The notes: generated from the sequence alone by a model not told the origin. DNA of 64,000 bases from RFPW01 sp040401595 (GCA_040401595.1 JBBAOE010000002.1:1-64000), one strand, 5' to 3'. Positions 24,585-33,120 are shown, counted from the first letter of the stretch. Program-made: numbers and translations.

Positions 24585-26192
24585 TCATCCATCGGATGAT
24601 GTCCGAATTTCCTTTTTGGGTTCAATGAATCCCTGAGTGAACTGTCGTGGACGCAGGCCGAGCAGCCAAAGGCAGGCTAGGTACAGGAGCCCGGCAACCG
24701 CGACGAATCCCAGTGTCTGGCCAGCGCGCAGCAGGAGCGACTGGCCAGCAAGATTCCAGCTGAGCCAGGGTCTTCCGAACCAGCATAGCAACAGCAGCGC
24801 CGCGACTGCGACTGCGACCCGCAGGCTGAACCCGGTCCATCCAGGCTGCGCCCGCCAGGCACCGGCCTTGGCCAGTCCGATGAGCAGTAACGAAGCGTTC
24901 ATCCAGGCCCCCGCCGAGATCGCTGCCGCCAGCCCGGCGTGATCCAGCCATGGGACCAGGATCAGGTTCATGGCCTGGGTTGCTGCGAGAACTGCGATGC
25001 CGATCCGTACGGGCGTCCTGATGTCCTGACGGGCGTAAAAACCTGGCGCCAGAATCTTGATCGCGACCAGGGGCACGAGGCCTGCCGCATAGGCCATCAC
25101 CGCATGCGCGGTCATGGTCACGTCGTGGGCCTCAAAACGTCCATAGTGGAACAGGAGCGCGGTCAAGGGTTCTGCGAGCAGGGCCATGCCGACCATGGCG
25201 GGCAAGGCTGCGACCACGGTTAGACGCAGCCCCGAGTCGAGTAACTGGGCATATCGATGGTGGTCTCCGCTGGTATGGGCCGACGACAGGGTCGGTAGCA
25301 AGACGGTCCCGAGCGCAACGCCCAGGAGCGCAGTCGGAAATTCCATCAGTCGGTCCGCGTAGGAGATCCAGGAAACCGACCCCGGGGCGAGACGCGACGC
25401 AATCTGCGTGTTGATGATCAGCGAGATCTGGGCAACTGAGACCGCCAGGGTGGCGGGCGCCATCTGGGCGACCAGCTTGCGCACACGTGCGTCGCGCAAG
25501 GATTCCCCGAGGGCCCGATGCAGATCAAACCGGACCCGTGGCAGCAGGCCGAGCCGCGCGAGCGCGGGTATCTGGATCGCCAACTGGAGAAAACCACCCA
25601 GCATGACGCCGACAGCCAGGGCCAGCACCGGCGGGTCGAACCGTGTCGAGAGGCCCCATCCGGCTCCGATCATCGCCAAATTCAGCAGTACCGGGGTTGC
25701 GGCTGGGACTGCAAAGCGCCGCCAGGTATTGAGAACCCCGGAGGCCAGTGCCACCATCGAGATCAGCAGGATGTAGGGAAACATCCATCGAGTCATCTGG
25801 ACTGCGGCATCGAACGCAAGCGGCTCTCGGGCAAGTCCGCCCGCCATCGCCAGTACCAGCAGCGGCGCGCCGATAACGCCGGCAATGGAAACGAGAACCA
25901 GAATCCAGAATAACAGCGTGGCGACGCGATCGATTAGCGTGGCGGCGGCCGCTCGGGCGAGATCGCTGTCGTCGCCGCGGGCCTGAGCCAACAGCGGCAC
26001 AAAGGCCTGGGAGAACGCGCCTTCGGCGAACATCCGGCGCAGCAGGTTGGGAAGTCGGAAGGCGACGAAAAACGCATCCGTGAAAGGACTTGCGCCAAAT
26101 AGGGTAGCGGTGACGTTTTCCCGAACCAGACCCGTGATCCGTGACAGCAAGGTCAGCGCCGAGACGGTGCCGGCCGCGCGTAGGAGATTCAT
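24585..26192 (-). CDS. murJ: Lipid II flippase
   Basis: 535 residues from ATG 26192, giving the family N-terminus MNLLRAAGTVSALTLLSRITGLVRE. About fourteen transmembrane helices of the MOP/MviN fold; DAFFVAFRLPNLLRRMFAEGAFSQAFVPLL is strongly conserved and contains the central-cavity arginines. It flips the peptidoglycan precursor lipid II across the inner membrane. A 12-codon upstream extension is rejected because the promoter (TTGACT, 17 bases, TGAAAT) ends 7 bases before this ATG. It is divergent from rpsT, a common arrangement. Confidence 0.97.
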   Translation of the reverse strand: MNLLRAAGTVSALTLLSRITGLVRENVTATLFGASPFTDAFFVAFRLPNLLRRMFAEGAFSQAFVPLLAQARGDDSDLARAAAATLIDRVATLLFWILVLVSIAGVIGAPLLVLAMAGGLAREPLAFDAAVQMTRWMFPYILLISMVALASGVLNTWRRFAVPAATPVLLNLAMIGAGWGLSTRFDPPVLALAVGVMLGGFLQLAIQIPALARLGLLPRVRFDLHRALGESLRDARVRKLVAQMAPATLAVSVAQISLIINTQIASRLAPGSVSWISYADRLMEFPTALLGVALGTVLLPTLSSAHTSGDHHRYAQLLDSGLRLTVVAALPAMVGMALLAEPLTALLFHYGRFEAHDVTMTAHAVMAYAAGLVPLVAIKILAPGFYARQDIRTPVRIGIAVLAATQAMNLILVPWLDHAGLAAAISAGAWMNASLLLIGLAKAGAWRAQPGWTGFSLRVAVAVAALLLLCWFGRPWLSWNLAGQSLLLRAGQTLGFVAVAGLLYLACLWLLGLRPRQFTQGFIEPKKEIRTSSDG

Positions 26193-26199
26193 GGACGAG

Positions 26200-26228
26200 A
26201 TTTCACGGGTATTGCACGAATAAGTCAA
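26200..26228 (-). promoter_or_regulatory. murJ promoter, predicted leaderless
   Basis: On the minus strand: TTGACT (26228-26223), a 17-base spacer, then TGAAAT (26205-26200). The ATG of murJ begins 8 bases after the -10 box, so transcription would start at or next to the A of ATG. It overlaps the divergent rpsT promoter. Confidence 0.6.
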
Positions 26229-26241
26229 TGAAGGTTATGCT
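26212..26241 (+). promoter_or_regulatory. Candidate rpsT promoter
   Basis: TTGCAC (26212-26217), an 18-base spacer, then TATGCT (26236-26241). It gives an rpsT leader of about 130 bases that contains the three 15-base repeats at 26281. The element lies inside the murJ promoter region, so the two would compete for polymerase. Confidence 0.5.
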
Positions 26242-26280
26242 TGAAGGCTTTCCCCAGTTCGCGAGTGCTTAGGAGCGGCG

Positions 26281-26330
26281 GATTCAGGTCATCAAGATCT
26301 AGGTCTTCACGATTTAGGTCTTCACGATCT
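26281..26330 (+). repeat. Three 15-bp direct repeats in the rpsT leader
   Basis: Units GATTCAGGTCATCAA (26281), GATCTAGGTCTTCAC (26296) and GATTTAGGTCTTCAC (26311), followed by a partial GATCT. The last two differ at one base. They lie between the promoter and the rpsT start; their role is unknown. Confidence 0.8.
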
Positions 26331-26377
26331 CCTGACATCTGTTGATTCAGAAGCGCCCCCATTTGCCGGATACCCGA

Positions 26378-26656
26378 ATGGCCAATATTGCCTCAGCACG
26401 CAAACGTGCCCGCCAAGACGTCAAGCTCAATGCCGCCAACTCGAGCCTGCGCTCGACGCTGCGCACTGCGATCAAATCAGCCCGCAAGGCGATCGTCGCC
26501 GGTGACAAATCGACCGCCGAAGCGGTTTACCGTGCAGCGACCAGCACGATCGATCGGATTGCTGACAAGAAAATCATCCACAAGAACAAGGCCTCGCGCC
26601 ACAAGAGCCGCCTTGCGGCGGCCCTAAAGGCGATGGCACCTGCCGCATCCGCCTGA
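26378..26656 (+). CDS. rpsT: 30S ribosomal protein S20
   Basis: 92 residues from ATG 26378. MANIASARKRARQDVKLNAAN and SLRSTLRTAIKSARKAI match S20, which ends in a Lys/Arg-rich helix (KIIHKNKASRHKSRLAAALKAM). It binds 16S rRNA early in small-subunit assembly. In E. coli S20 is autoregulated and starts with UUG; here the start is ATG with only a weak CCGGA upstream. It is divergent from murJ. A hairpin follows the stop. Confidence 0.97.
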   Translation: MANIASARKRARQDVKLNAANSSLRSTLRTAIKSARKAIVAGDKSTAEAVYRAATSTIDRIADKKIIHKNKASRHKSRLAAALKAMAPAASA

Positions 26657-26679
26657 GTCAGGCCAGCGAGCGGCCTGAC
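26657..26679 (+). terminator. Hairpin after rpsT
   Basis: Perfect 8-bp stem GTCAGGCC (26657-26664) / GGCCTGAC (26672-26679) with a 7-base loop, directly at the rpsT stop. A clear T tract is missing, so it may be a weak terminator or RNA-end stabiliser. A smaller hairpin (GCGACC 26701 / GGTCGC 26712) lies next to the end of the convergent gene. Confidence 0.5.
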
Positions 26680-26717
26680 TGCTTGCTGATCAAGTATTGG
26701 GCGACCTGACGGGTCGC

Positions 26718-27470
26718 TCAGTCTGGCCGCGGTGGACGCGAGCCAAATATCGCGCTGCCCACCCGAACCAAGGTGGCGCCTTCAGCGACCGCTGACTCGA
26801 GGTCGGCCGACATCCCCATCGAAAGCGTGTCCCAGGCACTTAGAGCCGGGATGCCCGGGAAGGCATCGCGCACCGATTCAAACACGCTGCGCGCGCGCGC
26901 GAATGCCGCACGTTGTTCGGTGATCTCTGGGGTGGCTTCTGGAATCGCCATGATGCCGCGCAGGCACAGTGCTGGCAGCCCCAGCAATGACTCGACCAGC
27001 GCGAGGGCTTCCTCGGGGGCACAACCACTTTTGGTGGCTTCGCCACTGACATTGACCTGAACACAGACCTGTAGAGGGCCGAGGGCGGCTGGTCGCTGTT
27101 CAGCCAGGCGTCGCCCGATCCGTTCCCGATCGATCGTATGCACCCAGTCAAAGTGTTCAGCAACGGCGCGGGTTTTGTTGGATTGCAGGGGCCCGATGAA
27201 ATGCCAGCACGGTCGTCCACTTGCATTCGCGGGACGCGGTCCCAGTTGTTCGAGCGCTGCGATTTTCTGGATGCCCTCCTGGACATAGTTTTCGCCAAAG
27301 GCCAACTGGTGAGCCGCGAGGGCTGACACCACAGCGTCGATACCGAAGGTCTTGGAGACGGCGAGCAGGCTGACGCTACCGGGCGTGCGCCCCCAGATCC
27401 GCTCCGCGTCCTGGATACGGGCGTGGACCTTGGCCAAGTTTTGCGGGATCGATCCGTCAGACGCGCTCAT
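26718..27470 (-). CDS. yggS: YggS-family pyridoxal phosphate homeostasis protein (PLPBP)
   Basis: 250 residues, PLP-binding TIM-barrel. The cofactor lysine is Lys40 in LLAVSKTF; the family signatures FGENYVQEG, WHFIGPLQSNKTR and LSMGMSADLESAV are present. It carries PLP without known enzymatic activity and keeps vitamin B6 and amino-acid pools balanced. It overlaps the end of the upstream methyltransferase gene by 4 bases. The family is often found beside proC; here proC is about 2 kb away across murJ. Confidence 0.94.
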   Translation of the reverse strand: MSASDGSIPQNLAKVHARIQDAERIWGRTPGSVSLLAVSKTFGIDAVVSALAAHQLAFGENYVQEGIQKIAALEQLGPRPANASGRPCWHFIGPLQSNKTRAVAEHFDWVHTIDRERIGRRLAEQRPAALGPLQVCVQVNVSGEATKSGCAPEEALALVESLLGLPALCLRGIMAIPEATPEITEQRAAFARARSVFESVRDAFPGIPALSAWDTLSMGMSADLESAVAEGATLVRVGSAIFGSRPPRPD

Positions 27471-28783
27471 GGTGGCAACGATGCACCGGATGGATCAGCG
27501 GGTTGCGATGGCCCAAGTGTTGCAGAGGTCGCAGGACCCGCTGGGGTGGGCGGCGAGATCGGTGGCTCGGTCGCGGCGCTTTCCGCATTGGGACGATGTT
27601 TGGATCCAGCATAGATCTCGAAGCGAAACAGTCTGCATTCGATCGCCCCATTGAAGAGTGGCGTTCGACGCGTTTCCGCGAGCCGCATGCGCTTGGGCAG
27701 CATGGGATCGCTGGTCAGGAGGCAGGCACTCCAGCCGGTGAATCGTTGTTTCAGTATGGTTGCAAACGCTGGCCAGAACCGATCTGCCTGGGCCAGTGAC
27801 TGCCGGCCACCGAGCTCAAGTCGTTCGCCGTACGGTGGATTGGTCACCACCAGGCCATGATCGTCCGGCGCAGATTCCAGATGCAGGATATCGAGTTGTC
27901 GCAGCTGGACCGCATCCGCAGGAAGGCTGGCCGCAGCCAGATTGTTCTGTGCGGCTGCGATGGCCGCTACTGAAATATCGGAACCCACAATCGGTGCACG
28001 ACCTGCACGACCACCCCAGGGCCCCCGGGCGATCATCGCCGAAGCGTTCGATGGATCTCGGATCTGGGACCAGCGCCGGAGGTCGAAGTCTCGGATCCGT
28101 TCAAAGGCAAATCTGCGCCGGGCACCGGGGGGGCGTCCGGAAGCGATGTCTGCGGCTTCGATCACCACCGTCCCGGATCCGCAGAACGGGTCGAAGAGCG
28201 GCTGGTCTGGGGTCCAGGCCGCAAGCCCCAGAAGCCCAGCTGCCAGGTTTTCCTTCAGTGGCGCTTCAAAGCCTTCCCGTCGCCAACCTCGTTTGAAGAG
28301 AGCGTCGCCGGACCAGTCCAGATACAGCGTCGCCAAATGGGCATCGAGGTGGGCAAAGATGCGTCGGTCGGGTCGGTGGGTATCAATGGAGGGACGTTCT
28401 CCGCTGTGCTCGCGATGGCGGTCGACCACGCCGTCCTTGATGCGCTGCATCGCGAAGTGCAGACTTTGCAGGGGCGATCGGGTCGCCGTCACATCGATCC
28501 GAAGGGTCGCAACTGCGTCGTGCCACTGCTCCCAAGGCGTGTCCAGCGCCAGGTGATACAGATCGCGCTCATTGCGGTATTCGCACTGACTGACTTCGCG
28601 AAGGACTCGGCTGGCCAATCTCGAATGGAGGTTGACCGCCATCCCGATGGCGGCATCGCCTTCAAACCGGACCCCGCCGCCTGGCTGGGCCAGGATGGTG
28701 GCCCCGAGTGCGCGCAATTCACCCGCCAGCAAGGATTCCAGACCGCTGGGGCAGGGGGCATGGAAACGGATGGGAGCGGGCAC
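27467..28783 (-). CDS. THUMP-domain RNA methyltransferase, RlmL-like
   Basis: 438 residues from GTG 28783. The N-terminal THUMP RNA-binding region (about 1-160) includes HAPCPSGLESLLAGELRALG and LHFAMQRIKDGVVDRHRE. The Rossmann methyltransferase has LFDPFCGSGTVVIEAA (motif I), VGSDIS, and the catalytic VVTNPPYGERL (N-P-P-Y). This equals the first (RlmL) half of E. coli RlmKL, which makes m2G2445 in 23S rRNA; the RlmK half is absent. A Pro/Ala-rich tail of about 45 residues is added at the C-terminus. The exact target base is inferred. Confidence 0.85.
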   Translation of the reverse strand: MPAPIRFHAPCPSGLESLLAGELRALGATILAQPGGGVRFEGDAAIGMAVNLHSRLASRVLREVSQCEYRNERDLYHLALDTPWEQWHDAVATLRIDVTATRSPLQSLHFAMQRIKDGVVDRHREHSGERPSIDTHRPDRRIFAHLDAHLATLYLDWSGDALFKRGWRREGFEAPLKENLAAGLLGLAAWTPDQPLFDPFCGSGTVVIEAADIASGRPPGARRRFAFERIRDFDLRRWSQIRDPSNASAMIARGPWGGRAGRAPIVGSDISVAAIAAAQNNLAAASLPADAVQLRQLDILHLESAPDDHGLVVTNPPYGERLELGGRQSLAQADRFWPAFATILKQRFTGWSACLLTSDPMLPKRMRLAETRRTPLFNGAIECRLFRFEIYAGSKHRPNAESAATEPPISPPTPAGPATSATLGPSQPADPSGASLPP

Positions 28784-28832
28784 GAGGAGCTTGAGTCGTT
28801 TGGGTGGCAGGCGGGCGTATCGGGGGCGCGTC

Positions 28833-28868
28833 AGGCGGGTAGAGGCGGGTAGAAGCGGGTAGAAGCAG
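28833..28868 (+). repeat. 10-bp tandem repeat between methyltransferase and isomerase genes
   Basis: Three and a half units of AGGCGGGTAG (AGGCGGGTAG, AGGCGGGTAG, AAGCGGGTAG, AAGCAGGG). It lies in the 99-base gap upstream of the RlmL-like gene and is the kind of short repeat that changes copy number by slippage. Confidence 0.75.
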
Positions 28869-28882
28869 GGATCAGGCGGGTC

Positions 28883-29527
28883 TCAGTCGGAACCCGCTGC
28901 AGCGTGTTGCCGGATGAGTGCCCGCTCGACAAACTCCAGTCGATCCTGGCCCCAGAACGGTTCACCGTCGACCAAGTACCAAGGGACCCCGAAAACCCCG
29001 ATGGTACGCGCGTGCTCGGTGGATTCACGGGCGGCCGCCGCCATGTCGGGCGCTCGTTTCAGCAGCGCGTGACCGTCGAAGCCACATTCGTCGGCCAGTC
29101 GGACCAGCAAAGCTGGGTCGGAGATGTCGGCCTCCTCGGCCCAGACCGCGCGGCCGATGCGCCCGAGCAGCCGGAGCGCGAGTCGTCCGCAGTGGTGGGC
29201 TTGAGCGGCCAGAACCATGTGTCCCGCGGTCGCCGCGGGTGCCGGAAAGTATCGCGGGTGCAGATTAAGTGGCTGGCCCAGATGCTCGCTCCACCGTTTC
29301 AGTTCGAACAGTCGATAGGTCTGTCTTGCCTGCGGGCGCTGCGCCAGCGCCAGAAAGCCGTGTTCGCCGAGTTGGCCAAGATCTACCGCATGGAGTCGGA
29401 CTTCAGCATCCTGGCGCTCGAGCAGCGCCATGAGACCTGCATTGCCAAGGTAAACCCAGGGCGAGATGGCGGCGAAGTAGAAATCCATCGATGCGCGATG
29501 GACCTGGCCTGGATCTGGATGGGTCAT
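28883..29527 (-). CDS. 2-hydroxychromene-2-carboxylate isomerase family protein (DsbA-like fold)
   Basis: 214 residues from ATG 29527; a TTG six codons earlier and ATG at residue 14 are alternatives. Thioredoxin-fold kappa-class GST/HCCA isomerase: MDFYFAAISPWVYLGN, where Ser of SPW replaces the catalytic cysteine, and the C-terminal GVFGVPWYLVDGEPFWGQDRL. HCCA isomerase uses glutathione in naphthalene breakdown, but relatives are common in genomes without that pathway, so the true substrate is unknown. It lies 36 bases from hemJ on the same strand. Confidence 0.82.
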   Translation of the reverse strand: MTHPDPGQVHRASMDFYFAAISPWVYLGNAGLMALLERQDAEVRLHAVDLGQLGEHGFLALAQRPQARQTYRLFELKRWSEHLGQPLNLHPRYFPAPAATAGHMVLAAQAHHCGRLALRLLGRIGRAVWAEEADISDPALLVRLADECGFDGHALLKRAPDMAAAARESTEHARTIGVFGVPWYLVDGEPFWGQDRLEFVERALIRQHAAAGSD

Positions 29528-29563
29528 GGATGGTGTCCGAGTCAAGGTGTGGGATTTGAACGG

Positions 29564-30028
29564 TCAAAAGGGTTTAACGACGACGAGAACGCAAACCACA
29601 AGCAGACCCAGGACCGGCACTTCGTTGAACCAGCGATACCAGACATGACTGCGGGTGTTCTGGCCTTGTTCGAAGGTCTTCAGGAGGCGCCCACAAAAGA
29701 TCTGGTAAGCAATCAGCGCCACGACGATGGCGAGTTTGACATGCATCCAGCCATTGCCAGGTCCGCGCCCGATCCCGTAACCGATCCAGAGCCAGATACC
29801 CAGCGCCAGCGCGAGTCCCATGAGGGGGTGGGTGAACCGGTAGAGGCGTCGGGCCATGCCGAGCAAGCGATCGCGCTCGGCGCCATGGACTGCGGCGGCT
29901 TCGCCCAGACCAACACCATCCGGGGCCGACGGTACTTGGGCCAGATTCACGAAAATCCGGGGCAGGTAGAACAGCCCCGCGAACCATGACGTGACAAAAA
30001 CGATATGTAGTGCCTTGAGCCAGAGCAT
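29564..30028 (-). CDS. hemJ: Protoporphyrinogen IX oxidase, HemJ/UPF0093 type
   Basis: 154 residues, four transmembrane helices. MLWLKALHIVFVTSWFAGLFYLPRIFV is the family N-terminus with the conserved His8 and membrane Trp, and WMHVKLAIVV carries the second conserved His and Lys. HemJ oxidises protoporphyrinogen to protoporphyrin in haem synthesis in many bacteria lacking HemG or HemY. Shine-Dalgarno AGGAG precedes the ATG. It lies 6 bases after proA; the CopD copper-resistance family is related and is the main alternative name. Confidence 0.85.
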   Translation of the reverse strand: MLWLKALHIVFVTSWFAGLFYLPRIFVNLAQVPSAPDGVGLGEAAAVHGAERDRLLGMARRLYRFTHPLMGLALALGIWLWIGYGIGRGPGNGWMHVKLAIVVALIAYQIFCGRLLKTFEQGQNTRSHVWYRWFNEVPVLGLLVVCVLVVVKPF

Positions 30029-30034
30029 CGCGGG

Positions 30035-31303
30035 TCAACTCCTGATTTCGCCGTTGCCAAGAACAACCCATTTTTGCGAGGTCAGTCCTTCTAGCCCCAC
30101 CGGACCTCGGGCGTGCAGACGGTCGGTGGAGATCCCGATTTCAGCGCCCAGACCAAATTCAAATCCGTCGGCGAATCGGGTTGATGCATTGACCATTACG
30201 GAGGCTGAATCGACTTCACGCAAGAAGCGCATCGCGCACCGGTGGTCGTTGGTTACGATGGAATCCGTGTGATGGGAACCGTAGGTATCGATATGGTCCA
30301 TGGCGGCCTCGAGATCCGCGACGATGCGGATCGATAAGATCGGGGCAAGGTATTCGGTGCGCCAGTCTTCTTCGGTCGCGGCGATTGCGGGAATTCCGGC
30401 ATCCCGCAGTATCGCGAGCGACTGTGCGCAGCCTCTCAACTCGACTCCCTTGTCCGCGTAGACCGGACCGACCCGATGCAGAAATTCTGACGCAACGGCC
30501 TTCGCCACGAGCAGAGTCTCCATGGTGTTGCAGGGGGCGTAGCGCTGGGTCTTGGCGTTGATTGCGATGTGTGCGGCCATCTCCAGATCGGCCGCGCCGT
30601 CGACGTACACATGACAGATGCCATCCAGATGCTTGATCACCGGGACGCGCGCTTCCCGGGTGATGCGCTCAATCAGGCTTTTTCCGCCGCGTGGAACGAT
30701 CACGTCAACCCACTGCGGGCTCGTGATGAGCGCGCCCACCGCGGCACGATCCGTTGTCTGCACCACCTGCACGGCCTGCGACGGGAGTCCTGCCGCGACC
30801 AGGCCGCTTGCAATGCAGCGGGCAAGCGCGGTGTTGCTGTGAATCGCTTCGCTGCCACCGCGCAGGATGGTCGCGTTGCCGGCTTTTAGGCAGAGCGCAG
30901 CCGCATCGATCGTGACGTTCGGGCGTGACTCGTAGATGATCCCAATGACGCCGAGGGGGACCCGCATCCGGCCGACCTGGATGCCGCTCGGTTGGGGGCG
31001 CAGGTCGGTGATTTCGCCGATCGGATCAGAGAGTGACGCAATCTGGGCGAGGCCATCGATCATGGTGGCGATGGATTTTTCGTTCAACACCAGGCGGTCA
31101 ATAAAGGCCGTATCCAGTCCACGGTCTTGGGCTGCCGCCAGGTCTTGGGCATTGGCGGTTTGAAGAGCGTTGATATCGTGACGAATCTGAGCAGCAATCC
31201 CGAGCAGGGCATCGTTTTTCAGTCGGGTGGGCGCGCGCGCAATAAGCCGCGCAGCACCTCGGGCGTTGCGGCCCAGTTCTTCGATATGTTGGATGGGATC
31301 CAT
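30035..31303 (-). CDS. proA: Glutamate-5-semialdehyde dehydrogenase (gamma-glutamyl phosphate reductase)
   Basis: 422 residues, aldehyde-dehydrogenase superfamily. Catalytic Cys258 is in RYAPCNTMETLLV; NADPH-binding region is LGVIGIIYESRPNVTIDAAALCLKAGN, and VIVPRGGKSLI follows. It reduces glutamyl-5-phosphate to the semialdehyde, which cyclises to the substrate of ProC (gene at 23645). It lies 23 bases after holA in the same direction, an arrangement conserved in betaproteobacteria. proB is not in the window. Confidence 0.97.
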   Translation of the reverse strand: MDPIQHIEELGRNARGAARLIARAPTRLKNDALLGIAAQIRHDINALQTANAQDLAAAQDRGLDTAFIDRLVLNEKSIATMIDGLAQIASLSDPIGEITDLRPQPSGIQVGRMRVPLGVIGIIYESRPNVTIDAAALCLKAGNATILRGGSEAIHSNTALARCIASGLVAAGLPSQAVQVVQTTDRAAVGALITSPQWVDVIVPRGGKSLIERITREARVPVIKHLDGICHVYVDGAADLEMAAHIAINAKTQRYAPCNTMETLLVAKAVASEFLHRVGPVYADKGVELRGCAQSLAILRDAGIPAIAATEEDWRTEYLAPILSIRIVADLEAAMDHIDTYGSHHTDSIVTNDHRCAMRFLREVDSASVMVNASTRFADGFEFGLGAEIGISTDRLHARGPVGLEGLTSQKWVVLGNGEIRS

Positions 31304-31326
31304 CGGGGCCGCCGTGATGAGGGCAA

Positions 31327-32523
31327 TCAGATCGGTTCAGCAAAAACGGGGGCGCCGGCAACTCGCATCGCAACGCGCAGCAGCGCCTGCCAGGGATCAC
31401 CGCCGTCAAGCCCCTTCGCAATTCTATCCGCCTGAGCGCAGTCAGCGAGTGCCGTGGCTGCGATTGTTGCTGGCGACTGCGCTGGTGCTCGCTTAGAACT
31501 TGCCCGGTGATCGGCCTGAGCGGTGCCGTGGTCCAGTCGCCGCAGCGCCTGCTCATACAAACGCTCGCGGGTACCAAATACGCGCAGGTTGCGCATCAGC
31601 GGCTGGAGCGCACGCCCCTGGGCTCGCGCCTCGGCCAGTCTGGCGAGCGTTCTGCAGCTATCGGCCAGAGCCCAGATCACCAGGGGCGTTGCAACGCCTT
31701 CGGCCTGAAGCCCATCAAGCGCTCGTATCGCTCGGCGCGCGTCGCCGGCCAGCATGGCGTCGACGACATCGAAGGCATCGAAGCGGGCCACGTCGGTAAG
31801 TGCCGACTGCACTGCTTGCGGGTCCAGATCTCCCGGCGCACACAGCAGAGCGAGTTTGCGGATTTCCTGGTGGGCTGCGAGGAGATTACCTTCGACCCGA
31901 TCCGCGATGGTGGCAAGTAAAGCGTCGTTGGCGCGTTGCCCCTGGCGAGCCAGGCGACCGCCGATCCATGCTGGGAGCTGTGATCGTTCGACCGGATAGA
32001 TCGTGACGGTCAAGCCAACACGATCGATCCGCTGCCACCAGGCGGTTTCCTGCGTCGCCCGATCGAGTCGTCCACTGGACACGATCAGGCGCAGGGACTC
32101 GTCGCCTGCGGTGTTGACCGATTCTGCGATGGTGGCGATGGCATCACCCAATTCGCGTCCAGGACGAGTTTGACCAAAGCGGATTTCGAGCAGCCGTTTC
32201 TGCGCAAAAAGGGAGAGCCCGCCGGCAGTTGCCGCCAGACGGTCCGCTTTGAGGCTGCGGTCGACGGTGATCACCTCGCGCTCGTCAAACCCTTGGGCGC
32301 GCGCATGCAAGCGCAGCGCATCGGCGGCTTCGATTTGCAGGAGGGCCTCTTCGCCGTGGAGCCAGATCAGGGGGGAGGCCTGACTAGGCGATGCAGACAG
32401 CGGCCCGCCTCGGCCGGATGGGGAGCCTGGGACCTGCGAGGACGTTGCGCCCGGGGTCGAACGACTGCTGGTGGGCGGTTCGCCCAGCCGGGCCATGAGT
32501 GCTTCGAGCCGGATGGTGGGCAT
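31327..32523 (-). CDS. holA: DNA polymerase III subunit delta
   Basis: 398 residues, about 50 more than usual. The N-terminus MPTIRLEALMARL is followed by a Ser/Pro/Gly-rich insert (about 15-50) before the family segment PLIWLHGEEALLQIEAADALR. Then come LFAQKRLLEIRF, RLDRATQETAWW, LPAWIGGRLARQG, EGNLLAAHQEIRKLALL and the C-terminal collar helices. Delta opens the beta clamp within the clamp loader. It is encoded between lptE and proA, its usual place. Confidence 0.93.
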   Translation of the reverse strand: MPTIRLEALMARLGEPPTSSRSTPGATSSQVPGSPSGRGGPLSASPSQASPLIWLHGEEALLQIEAADALRLHARAQGFDEREVITVDRSLKADRLAATAGGLSLFAQKRLLEIRFGQTRPGRELGDAIATIAESVNTAGDESLRLIVSSGRLDRATQETAWWQRIDRVGLTVTIYPVERSQLPAWIGGRLARQGQRANDALLATIADRVEGNLLAAHQEIRKLALLCAPGDLDPQAVQSALTDVARFDAFDVVDAMLAGDARRAIRALDGLQAEGVATPLVIWALADSCRTLARLAEARAQGRALQPLMRNLRVFGTRERLYEQALRRLDHGTAQADHRASSKRAPAQSPATIAATALADCAQADRIAKGLDGGDPWQALLRVAMRVAGAPVFAEPI

Positions 32524-32580
32524 CTTGGGTTGGTAGGGTCGGGGCGGATGATGACGGGTTGTGGTGGCTTCAGGCGGAAC

Positions 32581-33099
32581 TCAGTCGCTGGGGCGAACGC
32601 TGGCCAATTGCCGCAGTAACTGCTGCACCAGATCGATCGTCATGTCCTGATAGAGGAACGCATCCTCCTCCTGCTTGGCCACCAATTGCTGCGCATCTGC
32701 CGCTGTGACGTCTCTTGAAAGTGAGATCCGGTTCGGCGCAATCATCTCGTGACCACGCCCATCATGCAGACGCCAATAGAGTTGCAGACGCAGTTGATAC
32801 TCGCGCGCACTGCCGGTACGCGAGAAACCAAGAACCTGACGATCCCTGACCTCGCCCAGTACTTCGAGCCAGGCTTGCGCCTGGGTCGGGATTTCGACGA
32901 TTTCAGTGCCGCCGATACTGCGCAAGGTGCGTTTGAATTCGACCCCAATCGCCGAATTGGTGGTGAACGTGGTGTAGAGCTTGCTAAAGGGCAGGCGCGC
33001 AGCGTTGCCACCGCGCAATTGAAAACCACAGCTGCTCAGCAGGCAGACTGAGCCGATCGACTGCAGGCCGCGCTGCAGGAAAAAACGGCGAGGGATCAC
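32581..33099 (-). CDS. lptE: LPS-assembly lipoprotein LptE
   Basis: 172 residues. Lipoprotein signal peptide with lipobox LLSSC (Cys at residue 24) followed by GFQLRGG, the LptE hallmark. The rest is a mixed alpha/beta domain (YTTFTTNSAIGVEFKRTL, QEEDAFLYQDMTIDLVQQLLRQL). LptE plugs the LptD barrel at the outer membrane and helps insert LPS. The leuS-lptE-holA order is conserved across proteobacteria; a GCGAGGG ribosome site precedes the ATG. Confidence 0.93.
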   Translation of the reverse strand: MIPRRFFLQRGLQSIGSVCLLSSCGFQLRGGNAARLPFSKLYTTFTTNSAIGVEFKRTLRSIGGTEIVEIPTQAQAWLEVLGEVRDRQVLGFSRTGSAREYQLRLQLYWRLHDGRGHEMIAPNRISLSRDVTAADAQQLVAKQEEDAFLYQDMTIDLVQQLLRQLASVRPSD

Positions 33100-33120
33100 A
33101 GCCCTCGCCCACCAGAGCGT

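Noticed and set aside
26281..26330. Possible small CRISPR array upstream of rpsT
   Set aside because: Units are only 15 bp and directly adjacent with no spacers, so this is a plain tandem repeat.
28904..29989. 361-codon plus-strand frame over the isomerase and hemJ genes
   Set aside because: Runs antisense through two recognised genes; no family resemblance.
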